From assembly GCA_934512135.1 (NCBI GenBank), contig CAKSWT010000003.1, positions 1-64,000 on the forward strand: a stretch of 64,000 bases of DNA, in the 5' to 3' direction. Positions within the stretch are counted from its first letter, which is position 1. Each line of letters starts with the position of its first letter. Origin of the DNA: an uncultured Oscillospiraceae bacterium. Lineage in GTDB: Bacteria > Bacillota > Clostridia > Oscillospirales > Oscillospiraceae. Below, one piece after another: positions 44,869 to 54,094 of this stretch. The notes below the pieces were generated by a model. The model saw nothing but the letters and a program-made list of their open reading frames with translations, ran no database searches and was not told where the DNA came from. The position numbers and the translations under genes were made by a program.

Positions 44869-46554
44869 TCAGTTGCCCATGTATGCGTCGTAAGCAGCCT
44901 GATACTTCTCGGTAATCACGTCCAGGTTCATGCCGTCCATGCACTCCTGAACTGCCTTCCGGTAGTCATCTCCGGTGGCGGTACCCAGAATCACCTTGGG
45001 CGCCACGGTGCTCAGATAGGTCAGAGAATCGGAGGCCATGGTGAAGATCTCCATCATGTCATCGCCGCCGGGCTGTGCCGCCTGGGGAATGGTCATGGTG
45101 TTGTCGCCCACAGAGGACCAGAGGTTGATGGCCTCAATGGCGTCCTCGGTGTAGTTGATCTTCAGATAGCTGGCGTCCTGCTCGGTGGGCATCCAGTTGG
45201 ACACCAGATAGAGCACCTGAGCCTGGTCGAAGGTATAGCCGTCGGGGTTCTTCATCATCAGATCGGTGAAGGCAATGTCACCCTGATCGTCCACGGTGTA
45301 GGTCTCGCCCTCCACGCCATAGTTCACCAGCTTGCGGCCTTCCTCGGTGAAGCCGTAGTTCAGGAACTCCACGGCGATCTCAGGCTCCTCACAGGTGGTG
45401 CTCACATAGGTGGTGGTCAGGCCCACAGGGTTCACAGATACCATGTGGAACTCCTCACCGCTGAAGGCAAAGGGCACGGCATCCCAGTTGGGATCGTCGG
45501 CCATGGCCGCATAGGAGGAGTCTGCATACTTGCAGTCATCCTGCCATACGCCGCAGGCGCCGGAATAGAAGGAGGACTCCCAGTTGCCGTTTTCCTTGCT
45601 GGTGGAAACAAAGTCGTCCGTAATCAGTCCCTCGGCATAGAGGCTGTGGAGATACTCCAGGTATTCCACATAGGCGTCGGTGGCGATGCCCGCGATGACC
45701 TCGTTGGAGCCGGGCTCTTTGAGCTGGAAGGACAGCATCTTAAAGCCCTGGGCCATAAAGTTGAAGCCAAACTCTGCGGCGCTGTCCAGATCGGAGTTGA
45801 TAAGCAGTGCGTTGGTGGTGCCGAACTTTTCCTTAAAGGCCCGGAGCACCTCGGTCATCTCGTCGATGGTGGTGGGCTTATCCATGCCCAGCTCCTCCAG
45901 CCAGTCTCCACGGATCAGACCCATCTGTGTGCTTTTGCCCAGAGTGCAGTTGACGATCTGGGCAATGGAGCCGTCGGAGTTGGTGATGTTCTCCCGATAG
46001 ATCTCATTGCGCTCCAGCAGGTTTGCCCAGTCGGGCGCATATTCCAGATAATCGTTGAAGTCGATGAGGATGTCCTCGTCAATGGCCTTCTCCAGCTTCT
46101 GCTGATAGGACGCAACGGACTGGGAGAAGATGTCGGGGTAATCCTGGGAAGCCATGCGCAGGTTCAGCGTCTCCTCATAGCTGGTCTCTGCCAGCATCTC
46201 AAAGTCGATGTGAACGCCGGTGGCCTTCTCCAGAGCCTCATAGGAAATGGTGGCGCTGTAGTCCTTGTCACCCAGAGCCTCTGCCACGTTCATGCGCTTT
46301 ACCGAGGTCATGGTGAAGCTGTGGTCCCCCTCGATGGGGTACTCAATGGGCGCATAATCCGTGGTCTCCAGGGCGCTGGTGTCCTGGGCAGAGCCGGTTT
46401 CCTCGGTGGTTGCGGCTCCCTGAGAAGCCTTGGTCTCCTCCGGAGCGGCGGTACCCGCAGAGGTGCCGGCACTGGACGCTGCATTCCCGCCACAGGCACA
46501 GAGGGACAATACCATCAGTGCCGCCAGCGAGGTTGCAAAAATTCTTTTTTTCAT
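44869..46554 (-). CDS. Solute-binding lipoprotein, family 1 (SBP-3)
   Basis: 561 residues. Lipobox SLCAC with Cys21 and a Ser/Ala/Thr/Glu linker to about residue 65. The domain shares a segment with SBP-4 (SYEALEKATGVHIDFEMLAE here) and the middle motif GLIRGDWLEELGMDKPTTIDEM; it ends YQAAYDAYMGN. SBP-3 and SBP-4 are therefore closer to each other than to SBP-1, -2 and -5. It is divergent from a LysR gene and uses regulon promoter B, with a leader of about 110 bases. Ligand unknown. Confidence 0.88.
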   Translation of the reverse strand: MKKRIFATSLAALMVLSLCACGGNAASSAGTSAGTAAPEETKASQGAATTEETGSAQDTSALETTDYAPIEYPIEGDHSFTMTSVKRMNVAEALGDKDYSATISYEALEKATGVHIDFEMLAETSYEETLNLRMASQDYPDIFSQSVASYQQKLEKAIDEDILIDFNDYLEYAPDWANLLERNEIYRENITNSDGSIAQIVNCTLGKSTQMGLIRGDWLEELGMDKPTTIDEMTEVLRAFKEKFGTTNALLINSDLDSAAEFGFNFMAQGFKMLSFQLKEPGSNEVIAGIATDAYVEYLEYLHSLYAEGLITDDFVSTSKENGNWESSFYSGACGVWQDDCKYADSSYAAMADDPNWDAVPFAFSGEEFHMVSVNPVGLTTTYVSTTCEEPEIAVEFLNYGFTEEGRKLVNYGVEGETYTVDDQGDIAFTDLMMKNPDGYTFDQAQVLYLVSNWMPTEQDASYLKINYTEDAIEAINLWSSVGDNTMTIPQAAQPGGDDMMEIFTMASDSLTYLSTVAPKVILGTATGDDYRKAVQECMDGMNLDVITEKYQAAYDAYMGN

Positions 46555-46669
46555 GCGTGTTTTACCTCCTGATCTTGTACGGTCCGCGCCGGGGTGCAGG
46601 GAATGGACTCAAACCGGCGACGGAATACGCAAATACTGCAATTATTGATATGTTGCAGCAACTTTTTAT

Positions 46670-46735
46670 ATGGTAGCACCGATGTTTCTGGAAAACCAAT
46701 GCCAAACTGGCATGGTCTCATAACTTTAACGTAAT
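46670..46735 (-). promoter_or_regulatory. Regulon promoter B (SBP-3)
   Basis: Minus strand: first box ATTAC-N6-GTTAT (46720-46735), six-base gap, second box ATGCC-N5-GGCAT (46699-46713, T-N11-A), -35 TTGGTT (46694-46699), 18-base spacer, -10 TACCAT (46670-46675). Confidence 0.8.
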
Positions 46736-46745
46736 GATAAACACA

Positions 46746-46774
46746 TTGAAACCCCACTGTAATTATGGTAAAGT
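46746..46774 (+). promoter_or_regulatory. Promoter of the divergent lysR gene
   Basis: TTGAAA (46746-46751), 17-base spacer, TAAAGT (46769-46774). The first box of promoter B ends 11 bases upstream of this -35. Confidence 0.65.
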
Positions 46775-46803
46775 CGTAGTAGACCGGAACAGGGGGCAGA
46801 GCC

Positions 46804-47685
46804 ATGAACGATATTCAAATCAAGTGCTTTTTAACTGCGGCCCAGAGCTGTAGCTTTTCCGAGGCGGCGGAGAAGGTCTATATGACGCCGCCCACCTTTG
46901 GGCGGTACATCTCCTCTTTGGAGTCGGAGCTGGGGTATCCTCTCTTCCTCCGGGGCTGGAAGAATCTTCGGCTGACCGCCGCCGGAGAGATTATGTATGA
47001 GGGCGTGCAGGAGCTGCAAAAGCAATTCGATCAGCTGCAAACGGAGATCCGGCGGCTCAACGCCGGGGCTGTGGGCCAGTTGACCGTTGGCGTGCTGGAG
47101 GGGCAGCTGATGGACGATCGGCTGCGGAATACCCTGCGCTATTTCCGAAAGCGCTATCCGGAGCTCCAGCTGCGGCTCCAGCGGTGCACCTTTCGGCAGC
47201 TGGAGAGCCAGCTGCTGGAGGGGGCGCTGGATCTGGGCATTACCCTGCAAATGGAGGTGGAGGACACCGAGGACCTGGACTATCGCCAATACCAGAGCCT
47301 GAAGAACTATATGATCCTCCCCAAGGAGCATCCCCTGGCCGAAAAGCAGGAGCTGATCCTGGGAGACTTCGCCGGGGATTCCTTTTTGGAGCTGGAGCAG
47401 GGGGAGTGCCACCGCATCTCCCAGATGATGGTCGATTGCTGCCGGCGGGCGGGCTTTGAGCCGAAGCTCTTTGTGTGCCCGGACCTGTCCGCCCAGATGT
47501 TCGCCCTGGAAACGGGCCTGGGGGTCATGGTGCTCAACGAGAACCACACGGCCCTGCAAAATCCCCATTTGGTGGCCCGACAGCTGGAGGGACTTCCCAG
47601 GGCGGAGTTCTGTGTGGCATGGCACTGTGCCAATCCAAACCCGGCCGTCCGGCTGTTTCTCCAGCAGCTGGAGCCTGTATCATAA
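46804..47685 (+). CDS. LysR-family transcriptional regulator
   Basis: 293 residues. Helix-turn-helix at about 1-62 (IKCFLTAAQSCSFSEAAEKVYMTPPTFGRYISSLESELG) and an effector domain ending WHCANPNPAVRLFLQQL. The ATG follows a short AGGGGGC site. It shares its intergenic region with promoter B and has the NPNP motif seen in the LysR at 5531. Either or both may bind the eight-copy promoter family; the HTH recognition helices differ (PPTFGRYIS against QPAVSRQIK), so binding by both is not certain. Confidence 0.92.
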   Translation: MNDIQIKCFLTAAQSCSFSEAAEKVYMTPPTFGRYISSLESELGYPLFLRGWKNLRLTAAGEIMYEGVQELQKQFDQLQTEIRRLNAGAVGQLTVGVLEGQLMDDRLRNTLRYFRKRYPELQLRLQRCTFRQLESQLLEGALDLGITLQMEVEDTEDLDYRQYQSLKNYMILPKEHPLAEKQELILGDFAGDSFLELEQGECHRISQMMVDCCRRAGFEPKLFVCPDLSAQMFALETGLGVMVLNENHTALQNPHLVARQLEGLPRAEFCVAWHCANPNPAVRLFLQQLEPVS

Positions 47686-47774
47686 AATGAAAGACACATT
47701 TCAAATTTCGCCATGGCGCTCCCGAAAATTGCTTGCTACAATCGACTTACCATAATTTAAAGGAGCTGCGAGTT

Positions 47775-48530
47775 ATGAAACGTCTCGAAAACAAGGTTGC
47801 CATTGTCACCGGTGCCAACTCCGGCATCGGCAGGGCCACAGCCATTCGCTTTGCCCAGGAGGGAGCCAAGGTGGTGCTCTGCGCCCGGCGCTATGACCTT
47901 CTGGAGGAGGCCGCCGCAGAGTGCCGGACCTACGGGGTAGAAGCGCTTGCCGTAAAGGCTGATCTCACCATCCATGGGGACTGCACCCATGTGGTAGAGG
48001 AAACCATCAAGCACTTTGGCCGGGTGGATATTCTGGTAAACAATGCTGGTATCGCCGATAAGCACCGCCCCATCACCGAGTGCACCGACGAATGGTGGGA
48101 CGAGGTCATTGCCATTGACCAGACCTCCCTGTTCTATTTGACCAAGGACGTGCTGCCCCACATGGGCGAGGGCGGCTCCATTGTCAACGTGTCCTCCATC
48201 GGCGGCGTGTTTGGCAGCGCAGGCATCTCCTATTCCACCGCAAAGGCCGGTGTGCTGGGCTTTACCAAGAATGTGGCCATTCAGTTTGCCCGTCACGGCA
48301 TCCGCTGCAATGCCGTATGCCCCGGTCCTACGCCCACCGCCCTCAATGCACCGGAGCAGGTGGCCACCTTTACCACCTGGTTTGCCGACGAGTGCGCCAA
48401 GCACATGGACCTCACGCTCCCTGAGGCGAATGTAGTGGATCAGGCAAACGCTATTTTGTTCTTTGCCAGCGATGAGTCCAAGGCGGTAAACGGACAGATT
48501 CTGGTGGTGGACCACGGAACAACGCTTTAA
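47775..48530 (+). CDS. Short-chain dehydrogenase/reductase
   Basis: 251 residues from the ATG at 47775 with an AAAGGAG site. NAD(P) loop TGANSGIGRAT (about 12-22), NNAG, catalytic Ser and YSTAK (about 153-157), and a C-terminal VVDHGTTL. It is a classical SDR of the 3-oxoacyl reductase/hydroxysteroid dehydrogenase type. The two-box module is absent upstream; the only promoter sign is TACAAT at 47737-47742. It lies next to the regulon genes and may act on the same ketone or alcohol, an inference. Confidence 0.9.
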   Translation: MKRLENKVAIVTGANSGIGRATAIRFAQEGAKVVLCARRYDLLEEAAAECRTYGVEALAVKADLTIHGDCTHVVEETIKHFGRVDILVNNAGIADKHRPITECTDEWWDEVIAIDQTSLFYLTKDVLPHMGEGGSIVNVSSIGGVFGSAGISYSTAKAGVLGFTKNVAIQFARHGIRCNAVCPGPTPTALNAPEQVATFTTWFADECAKHMDLTLPEANVVDQANAILFFASDESKAVNGQILVVDHGTTL

Positions 48531-48545
48531 CATTTCTGCGTAGTA

Positions 48546-48581
48546 AAATGGAGCGTCAGCATTTTCGCTGACGCTCCATTT
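48546..48581. terminator. Bidirectional terminator between SDR and MATE genes
   Basis: Perfect 15-bp stem, arm AAATGGAGCGTCAGC (48546-48560), loop of six, partner 48567-48581, with A/T-rich ends on both sides. The convergent MATE gene stops at 48583. Confidence 0.8.
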
Positions 48582-48582
48582 G

Positions 48583-49953
48583 CTATGCCCTATGGGAGGG
48601 CAGTCTTTTTTTCCAGATACCGCTCCAATAATAGGGCGCCCCCACCACAAAGAAGGTAAAGCCGGCAATTGCACTTCCATACCAGTAGCCGGTAATGCCG
48701 AGGTTCAGGGCGCTGCCCAGCAGCCAGGCCAGCCCGATGCGCAGAACCACCCCGTCCAGAATCCCCATAATATAGTTCATGGAGGTTGCGCCGATTCCGT
48801 TGACAAAGGCAATGGCGGGACTGCGAAGTCCGGCCCCCAGAAAACAAAGGGCTGCCACCGGGGCATAGCTGGGCGCCATTGCCAGCACAGCGGTGTCCTG
48901 GCTAAAGATCCGAAAGACCTGATGGGGAAACAGCAGCATCACAATTCCCAAAACCAGAGAAAAGCTGACGGTGACGGCCATAATGCTGTAAAACACCCGG
49001 CGGATCCGGTCCAGCTTTCCGGCGCCAAAGTTCTGCCCCACCATGGTTGCGCCGGCGGAGATCAGGGCCGCCGCCACAATGGACATAATGGAGTTGAGCT
49101 TTGTTCCTACGCCGCTGACTGCGGAGCACACCACACCAAAGGAGTTGACCGCAGAGTTGATGTAGAGATTGGAGACATTGATTGCCGCAAATTGGAGGCT
49201 CATGGGAATGCCCAGCTTCCAGAGCATCCACAGGGGCTCCCGACGCATCAGAAACCGGTTTGGCCGGAAATCGAAGCCCATGGCGCTGCGGTTTCGATAG
49301 AGAAACCACACCGAGAGCAGAAAGCTGATTCCCTGGCCCATCACCGTGGCCAGGGCTGCCCCGGCTGCTCCCAGATGAAGCCCCACCACAAAGACAATGT
49401 CCAGCACCAGATTGGTCACAGAGGCCACCGCAATAAACAGCAGCGGGTGATGACTGTCGCCCATGCCCCGGAGAATGGCGCTGACGGTGTTGTATCCGTA
49501 GATGAAGACCAGACCGATAAAGCAGACGAGAATATACTCCTTGGCATAGCCCTGTGCCTCCGGCGGCACATTCAGCAGTCCCATAAACCAGTCCGCCAGC
49601 CCAATCCCCAGAACACTAAAGACCAGCGCCGCCACCACAAGGGCGGAAAACATGGTGCCGATAAAGTGCTGAAGCCGATCGGTCTGCTTTCTGCCAATGA
49701 GCTGGGCAATGATTACTTGCCCAGCAGTGGTGAGGCCCATGCATACAAAGGTGAACATATTGAGCAGCTCTCCGCCGGTGGCCACGGCGGAAAGTCCGCT
49801 GCTCCCCAGTACCTGTCCCACCACCACCATGTCCACCAGGTTATACACCGTCTGGAGAAGATTGGAGAGAATAAAGGGAGCGCCGAAGCGGAACAGCTGA
49901 GGGAGGATTGGGCCCTCGGTGAAATCGTGTATCAGTGTTTTTTCCTGTTTCAT
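48583..49953 (-). CDS. MATE-family efflux transporter
   Basis: 456 residues, about twelve membrane helices in two MatE halves (APFILSNLLQTVYNLVDMVVVGQVLG near the N-terminus; VGQNFGAGKLDRIRRVFYS in the second half). It lies 60 bases downstream of the OYE-type gene on the same strand, probably in one transcript, so it might export a product of the pathway. It is not closely similar to the MATE protein at 26231. Confidence 0.92.
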   Translation of the reverse strand: MKQEKTLIHDFTEGPILPQLFRFGAPFILSNLLQTVYNLVDMVVVGQVLGSSGLSAVATGGELLNMFTFVCMGLTTAGQVIIAQLIGRKQTDRLQHFIGTMFSALVVAALVFSVLGIGLADWFMGLLNVPPEAQGYAKEYILVCFIGLVFIYGYNTVSAILRGMGDSHHPLLFIAVASVTNLVLDIVFVVGLHLGAAGAALATVMGQGISFLLSVWFLYRNRSAMGFDFRPNRFLMRREPLWMLWKLGIPMSLQFAAINVSNLYINSAVNSFGVVCSAVSGVGTKLNSIMSIVAAALISAGATMVGQNFGAGKLDRIRRVFYSIMAVTVSFSLVLGIVMLLFPHQVFRIFSQDTAVLAMAPSYAPVAALCFLGAGLRSPAIAFVNGIGATSMNYIMGILDGVVLRIGLAWLLGSALNLGITGYWYGSAIAGFTFFVVGAPYYWSGIWKKRLPSHRA

Positions 49954-50013
49954 GTATTTTCCTCACAGAAATCGCCGCCGGGAGCTTATATTCCGGCGGC
50001 GATTGAAGCGATC

Positions 50014-51951
50014 TTACAGATTCATGGCGGTGTAGTAGCCTTCCCGGATGGCGTCGCCCATCTTTCTGGCGGCGGCACAGTCACCGATGGTGTACAGCTC
50101 CGGTACCACGGCCTTCTGAAGCTCCTCCACAAGAGTGGTTCTGGGCCGCATGCCTGCGGAGAGAATCACACTGTCGGCGGGGAGCAGCTGCTCCTCCTGA
50201 CCGTCGGTCTGGACCCACACGCCCTCGTCGGTGATGCGCTTGCAGGCGGTGGAGGTCATCACCTTGACCCCCTCCATGCCCACCCGCAGGGCGTTGGACT
50301 GGGCCTGGCCGCAGCCGGAGGCGATTCCGGGCAGCATCTCCACCACGGTGACGTCACGGCCGTCGGCATGGAGCTCCGCAGCGGATTCACAGCCGATGAG
50401 ACCGCCGCCGATGACCACAACCTTGTCCCCGTAGTTCTGGGGGGCGTAGTGCATGGTGGCGCCCACAATGACCTTGGGATTGTCCAGGCCGGGAATGGGC
50501 GGACGGGCAGGATCCGCGCCCACTGCGACGATCAGCACGTCGGGACGGATCTGGTTCACATAGTCCGCATCCACCGGGGTGTTCAGCCGGACATCCACCT
50601 GGGTCTCCGCCAGACGGGTCTCCATCTGGTGCCGCCAATAGGCCATGTCCCGCTTGAAATACACATGGTCGGCAAAGCGGATGGCGCCGCCCAGCTCGCT
50701 TCCCTTTTCGCAGAGAATCACCTGGTGGCCCCGCTTGGCGGCAGTCCAGGCCGCCATCATGCCGCCGGGACCGGCTCCCACAATCAGCACCTTCTTTTTC
50801 TTTTCCGGGGCGGCAGCCAGGGGCAGACGGCCCTCAAAGCCCACCTCGGGATTCAGCGTGCAGAGGAACCAGTTCTTGGAGAACAGCCGGTTGTGGCACT
50901 CGTTGCACCGGAGGCAGCGGTTGCAGTCGGCATAGCGTCCAGCAGCCAGCTTGTTGGGCATCTCCGGCTCACAGATCAGGCCCCGTCCCATGAGAATCAG
51001 GTCCGCCCGGTTGTTCTTAATCACGTCCTCCATCATGTCCGGCTCGTTGATACCGGCCACCGTGGAAACCGGAATGTCCACCACGGACTTGATCTCCGTG
51101 GCAAAGTCCACGTTGCAGCCCTTTTCCATAAATACGCCGGGGGACATCCGGGCGGTGGCATCGGGATGGAAGATGCCGCCGGTGGAGACCTGGATCATGT
51201 CCACATAGGGAGCCAGCATCTGGGCAATCTTCTTGCCCTCGTCAATGTGGTAGCCACCCTCGATGATCTCGTCGCCGGTCATCCGCATATCAATGGGGAA
51301 GTTTTTGCCCACCTTCTCCCGGATTTTCTTCAGACACATAATCGGGAACCGACAGCGATTCTCCAGAGAGCCGCCGAATTCGTCGGTACGCTTGTTGGTG
51401 CGGGGAGACAGGAACTGATGGATCAGCCAGCCGTGGCCCGCATGGAACTGCACTATGTCAAACCCTGCATTTTTGAGGGTCAGGGCCGCATTGGCGAAGT
51501 CCTCGGCCACCTCCTCCATGTCCTCAATGGTCATGGCGCGAACCGCCACACCGCTGGGCTTCACATAGTCGATGGGGCCCATGGGCTGGTTGCCAAAGTT
51601 GTTCTCAGGAATGCACAGTGCGCCGGCGTGGCTCATCTCCATGGAGATCTTTGCTCCCCAGCGATGGACGGTCTCCGCCAAATCGCACAGGGAGAAGTAG
51701 GCGCCGGGATTGGTAATGCGAAGCATAAAGGACTCGGAGGAGCCGGTTTTGGGAGAGACACAGGCCTCGCCCATGGTGATCAGCGCCACCCCGCCTTTGG
51801 CGAATTTCTCGTTAAAGGCAATGGTCCGGGCGGTATATCCGCCGTTGTGGTCCACCTCACGAAGGTTCATGGGCGCCACGCAGATGCGGTTTTTCAGGGT
51901 CACGTTGCCGATTTTGATGGGAGAGAGCAGGTTGGGGTAGTAGGGATTCAT
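50014..51951 (-). CDS. Old Yellow Enzyme / 2,4-dienoyl-CoA reductase-type flavoenzyme
   Basis: 645 residues from the ATG at 51951, eight bases after AAGGAG; a GTG three codons earlier overlaps that site. Residues about 1-340 are an FMN TIM barrel (LLSPIKIGNVTLKNRICVAPM; FHAGHGWLIHQFLSP with the usual His residues; LILMGRGLICEPEM). A 4Fe-4S region follows (Cys343, 346, 349, 352 and 364). Then come an FAD-binding loop VLIVGAGPGGMMA (about 388-400) and a second Rossmann segment VVVIGGGLIGCE. This is the layout of 2,4-dienoyl-CoA reductase, BaiCD/BaiH and daidzein reductase, which reduce conjugated enones. It has a 207-base structured leader and regulon promoter G. The substrate is unknown. Confidence 0.88.
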   Translation of the reverse strand: MNPYYPNLLSPIKIGNVTLKNRICVAPMNLREVDHNGGYTARTIAFNEKFAKGGVALITMGEACVSPKTGSSESFMLRITNPGAYFSLCDLAETVHRWGAKISMEMSHAGALCIPENNFGNQPMGPIDYVKPSGVAVRAMTIEDMEEVAEDFANAALTLKNAGFDIVQFHAGHGWLIHQFLSPRTNKRTDEFGGSLENRCRFPIMCLKKIREKVGKNFPIDMRMTGDEIIEGGYHIDEGKKIAQMLAPYVDMIQVSTGGIFHPDATARMSPGVFMEKGCNVDFATEIKSVVDIPVSTVAGINEPDMMEDVIKNNRADLILMGRGLICEPEMPNKLAAGRYADCNRCLRCNECHNRLFSKNWFLCTLNPEVGFEGRLPLAAAPEKKKKVLIVGAGPGGMMAAWTAAKRGHQVILCEKGSELGGAIRFADHVYFKRDMAYWRHQMETRLAETQVDVRLNTPVDADYVNQIRPDVLIVAVGADPARPPIPGLDNPKVIVGATMHYAPQNYGDKVVVIGGGLIGCESAAELHADGRDVTVVEMLPGIASGCGQAQSNALRVGMEGVKVMTSTACKRITDEGVWVQTDGQEEQLLPADSVILSAGMRPRTTLVEELQKAVVPELYTIGDCAAARKMGDAIREGYYTAMNL

Positions 51952-52158
51952 GGAACACACTCCTTTTAATAGATTTGGAGCGGGCGCACAGACAGCTTGA
52001 CCGGTGCCGCCTGTGCGCCTGCTGAGAGAATATCATTCTGATGACGCAAGTGCAAACGTGATAGAAGGATATGATGTTTAAGAAAGAAGAATGAGCATTG
52101 GAACCGCATCAGAATGATAAGCTGAGTCCGATGTGATACCCAAGGGGATGCAGCTTAT
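51952..52158 (-). promoter_or_regulatory. Long structured 5' leader of the OYE-type gene
   Basis: The gene-free stretch 51952-52353 holds this leader plus two divergent promoters. In the minus-strand RNA, TATCATTCTGATG (52119-52107) pairs perfectly with CATCAGAATGATA (52043-52031) across 63 bases, and further on GGCGCACAG pairs with CTGTGCGCC over 19 bases (within 51980-52020). Neither is followed by a U-tract, so this is not a plain terminator. The DNA repeat could also be a paired operator. Confidence 0.5.
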
Positions 52159-52164
52159 GGCTAT

Positions 52165-52230
52165 ATCATACCAACCCGGACGAAAAAATGCAAATGCCGA
52201 ACCAGTATAGAGGTATTACTCTCGAGTTAT
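52165..52230 (-). promoter_or_regulatory. Regulon promoter G (OYE-type gene)
   Basis: Minus strand: first box ATAAC-N6-GTAAT (52215-52230), six-base gap, second box ATACT-N5-GGCAT (52194-52208), -35 TTTGCA (52189-52194), 18-base spacer, -10 TATGAT (52165-52170). Confidence 0.78.
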
Positions 52231-52239
52231 AGGCATGGC

Positions 52240-52306
52240 ATTACATGAGGGGTATAAACCCATACCGAATTGGCATTTGTGCTAAATGGGAAGGAACTGG
52301 TAAGAT
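52240..52306 (+). promoter_or_regulatory. Regulon promoter C (SBP-4, SBP-5, flavoproteins 2 and 3)
   Basis: First box ATTAC-N6-GGTAT (52240-52255), six-base gap, second box ATACC-N5-GGCAT (52262-52276, T-N11-A), -35 TTTGTG (52276-52281), 19-base spacer, -10 TAAGAT (52301-52306). Its first box lies ten bases from that of promoter G, facing away. Confidence 0.78.
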
Positions 52307-52353
52307 GGTAATGTGGCAAATTGCCTAAGTAAACTTTATTAAGGAGGTAACCC

Positions 52354-54084
52354 ATGAAACGGAAAAGAATTGTATCTATGCTTCTCGGCGCCAGTATGCT
52401 GCTGAGTCTGCTGGCAGGCTGCGGCGGAAAAACCGCTTCCACAGCGGAGCCCGGCGGCACCCAGCCTTCCCCGGAGGAAAAGACCAACCCCTCGGCGGCT
52501 GTCTCTCAGGAGCCGGCGGCCACAGAGCAGGACGCCTCTATGGCAGAGAGCGCCGTAGAGACCACCGCACATCCCACCCTGTCCTACCCGGTGGGCGACG
52601 GCCAGGATACCTTCCGGATGATCCAGGTGTACAACCCCAATGCCAGCGCGGTCTACGGAAACCAAGGGGACTATTCCACTGCCCTGACCTATCAGACCCT
52701 GGCGGAGAAAACCGGCGTCAACATCGAGTTTAAGATGCTGGCGGAGGCCAGCTTCTCCACCCAGATTGACCTGATCATCGCCAGCGGCGACACCCCCGAT
52801 TTCTACGGCAGAAGCCTTGGCTCCTATGACGCCAAGCCGCAGGCGGCTGTGGAGGAGGAAGTGGTCATTGACATTCTTCCCCTGGTGGAGGAAAATGCCC
52901 CGGACCTCTACGCCCTGATGGAGGAGGACCCGGAGTGGAAAACCAGACTCACCAACTCCGACGGCACCATCTGCAAAATCGCCTCCTATACGCTGCCCAA
53001 GACCACCGACGGTCCTTTTATCCGTAAGGACTGGCTGGACCATCTGGGCCTGGAGGCTCCCACGGATCTGGACAGCCTGACCAGTGTGCTGGAGGCCTTT
53101 AAAAGCGAGTACAATTGTTCTATGCCCCTGCTGCTGGACGCCGATCTGGGCTCGGTTCTGGATCAGTGCTTCAATATGCAGGCCATGGGCTTTAACTTCT
53201 TCAACTTCCAGCTGGACGCACCCAATTCCGACACGGTAATCTGCTCCCTGGTGACGGATGAATATATCCGCTATCTGACCACTCTTCACGAGTACTTCGA
53301 AAAGGGCCTGATTACCTCGGACTTCCTGAACATCAGCAAAAACGCCAACAACCTGGAGGCCTGCTATATTGACGGCCACTCCGGTGTCTGGAAGGACGAC
53401 GCCAAATACACCTATAACAACGCCATTGCCGCCCGGGAGAGCAACCCGGAGTGGGATGCCGTTCCCTTTACCTTTGACAAGAGCAACTATCACATGTCTC
53501 AGGCCTCCAATGCCGGCGGCGTGGGCATGACCCAGCTGTACATCTCCACCAGCTGCGAGAACCCGGAGCTGGCCCTGCAGTTTGTGAACTATGGGTTTAC
53601 GGAGGAAGGCGCGCTGCTGGTGCAGGCCGGCGAGGAGGGCGTCACCTATACCAGAGATGCCGACGGCAAGATGTCCTACACCGACCTTATCATCAACAAC
53701 CCCGACGGCTGGACCTCTTCGCAGGCCACCTATGTCTATCTCACCGATGCCTGGATGCCCACGCGGCAGCTGGAGGAGGTCTTTGAGATGGCCTACACCG
53801 ACGAGGTCCTGGCCGCCTACGACTGCTGGACCAATGCGGACTCCGGCGACGATTCCATGACCATTCCCATGGACTGCACGCTGACGGCCGACGAGATGTC
53901 CGAGGTCTTTACCCTGATGGCCGACTGCCTGAGCCTGTTCAGCCAGAACGCGGCAAAGGTCATTCTGGGGGATCTGGACGAGGCCGGCTACCGTGCCGTC
54001 ATTGACGACGCCATGGGCATGGGCCTGGATCGAATCACTGAGATCTACCAGACCGCCTACGATCGGTATAGAGAAGCCCAATAA
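52354..54084 (+). CDS. Solute-binding lipoprotein, family 1 (SBP-4)
   Basis: 576 residues with an AAGGAGG site. Lipobox LAGC with Cys23, acidic Ser/Ala/Pro/Glu linker to about residue 65, then TLSYPVGDGQDTF at the domain start. Segment YQTLAEKTGVNIEFKMLAE matches SBP-3, and FIRKDWLDHLGLEAPTDLDSL is the shared middle motif; it ends YQTAYDRYREAQ. It leads a four-gene unit (SBP-4, SBP-5, flavoproteins 2 and 3) under promoter C. Ligand unknown; no permease nearby. Confidence 0.88.
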   Translation: MKRKRIVSMLLGASMLLSLLAGCGGKTASTAEPGGTQPSPEEKTNPSAAVSQEPAATEQDASMAESAVETTAHPTLSYPVGDGQDTFRMIQVYNPNASAVYGNQGDYSTALTYQTLAEKTGVNIEFKMLAEASFSTQIDLIIASGDTPDFYGRSLGSYDAKPQAAVEEEVVIDILPLVEENAPDLYALMEEDPEWKTRLTNSDGTICKIASYTLPKTTDGPFIRKDWLDHLGLEAPTDLDSLTSVLEAFKSEYNCSMPLLLDADLGSVLDQCFNMQAMGFNFFNFQLDAPNSDTVICSLVTDEYIRYLTTLHEYFEKGLITSDFLNISKNANNLEACYIDGHSGVWKDDAKYTYNNAIAARESNPEWDAVPFTFDKSNYHMSQASNAGGVGMTQLYISTSCENPELALQFVNYGFTEEGALLVQAGEEGVTYTRDADGKMSYTDLIINNPDGWTSSQATYVYLTDAWMPTRQLEEVFEMAYTDEVLAAYDCWTNADSGDDSMTIPMDCTLTADEMSEVFTLMADCLSLFSQNAAKVILGDLDEAGYRAVIDDAMGMGLDRITEIYQTAYDRYREAQ

Positions 54085-54094
54085 CTGTGTGAAA

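Noticed and set aside
50014..51951. Naming the OYE-type enzyme daidzein reductase or BaiCD, and the SDR at 47775 dihydrodaidzein reductase
   Set aside because: Length and domain order fit several enone reductases equally; no sequence comparison could be run and the partner genes do not form a known isoflavone or bile-acid cluster.
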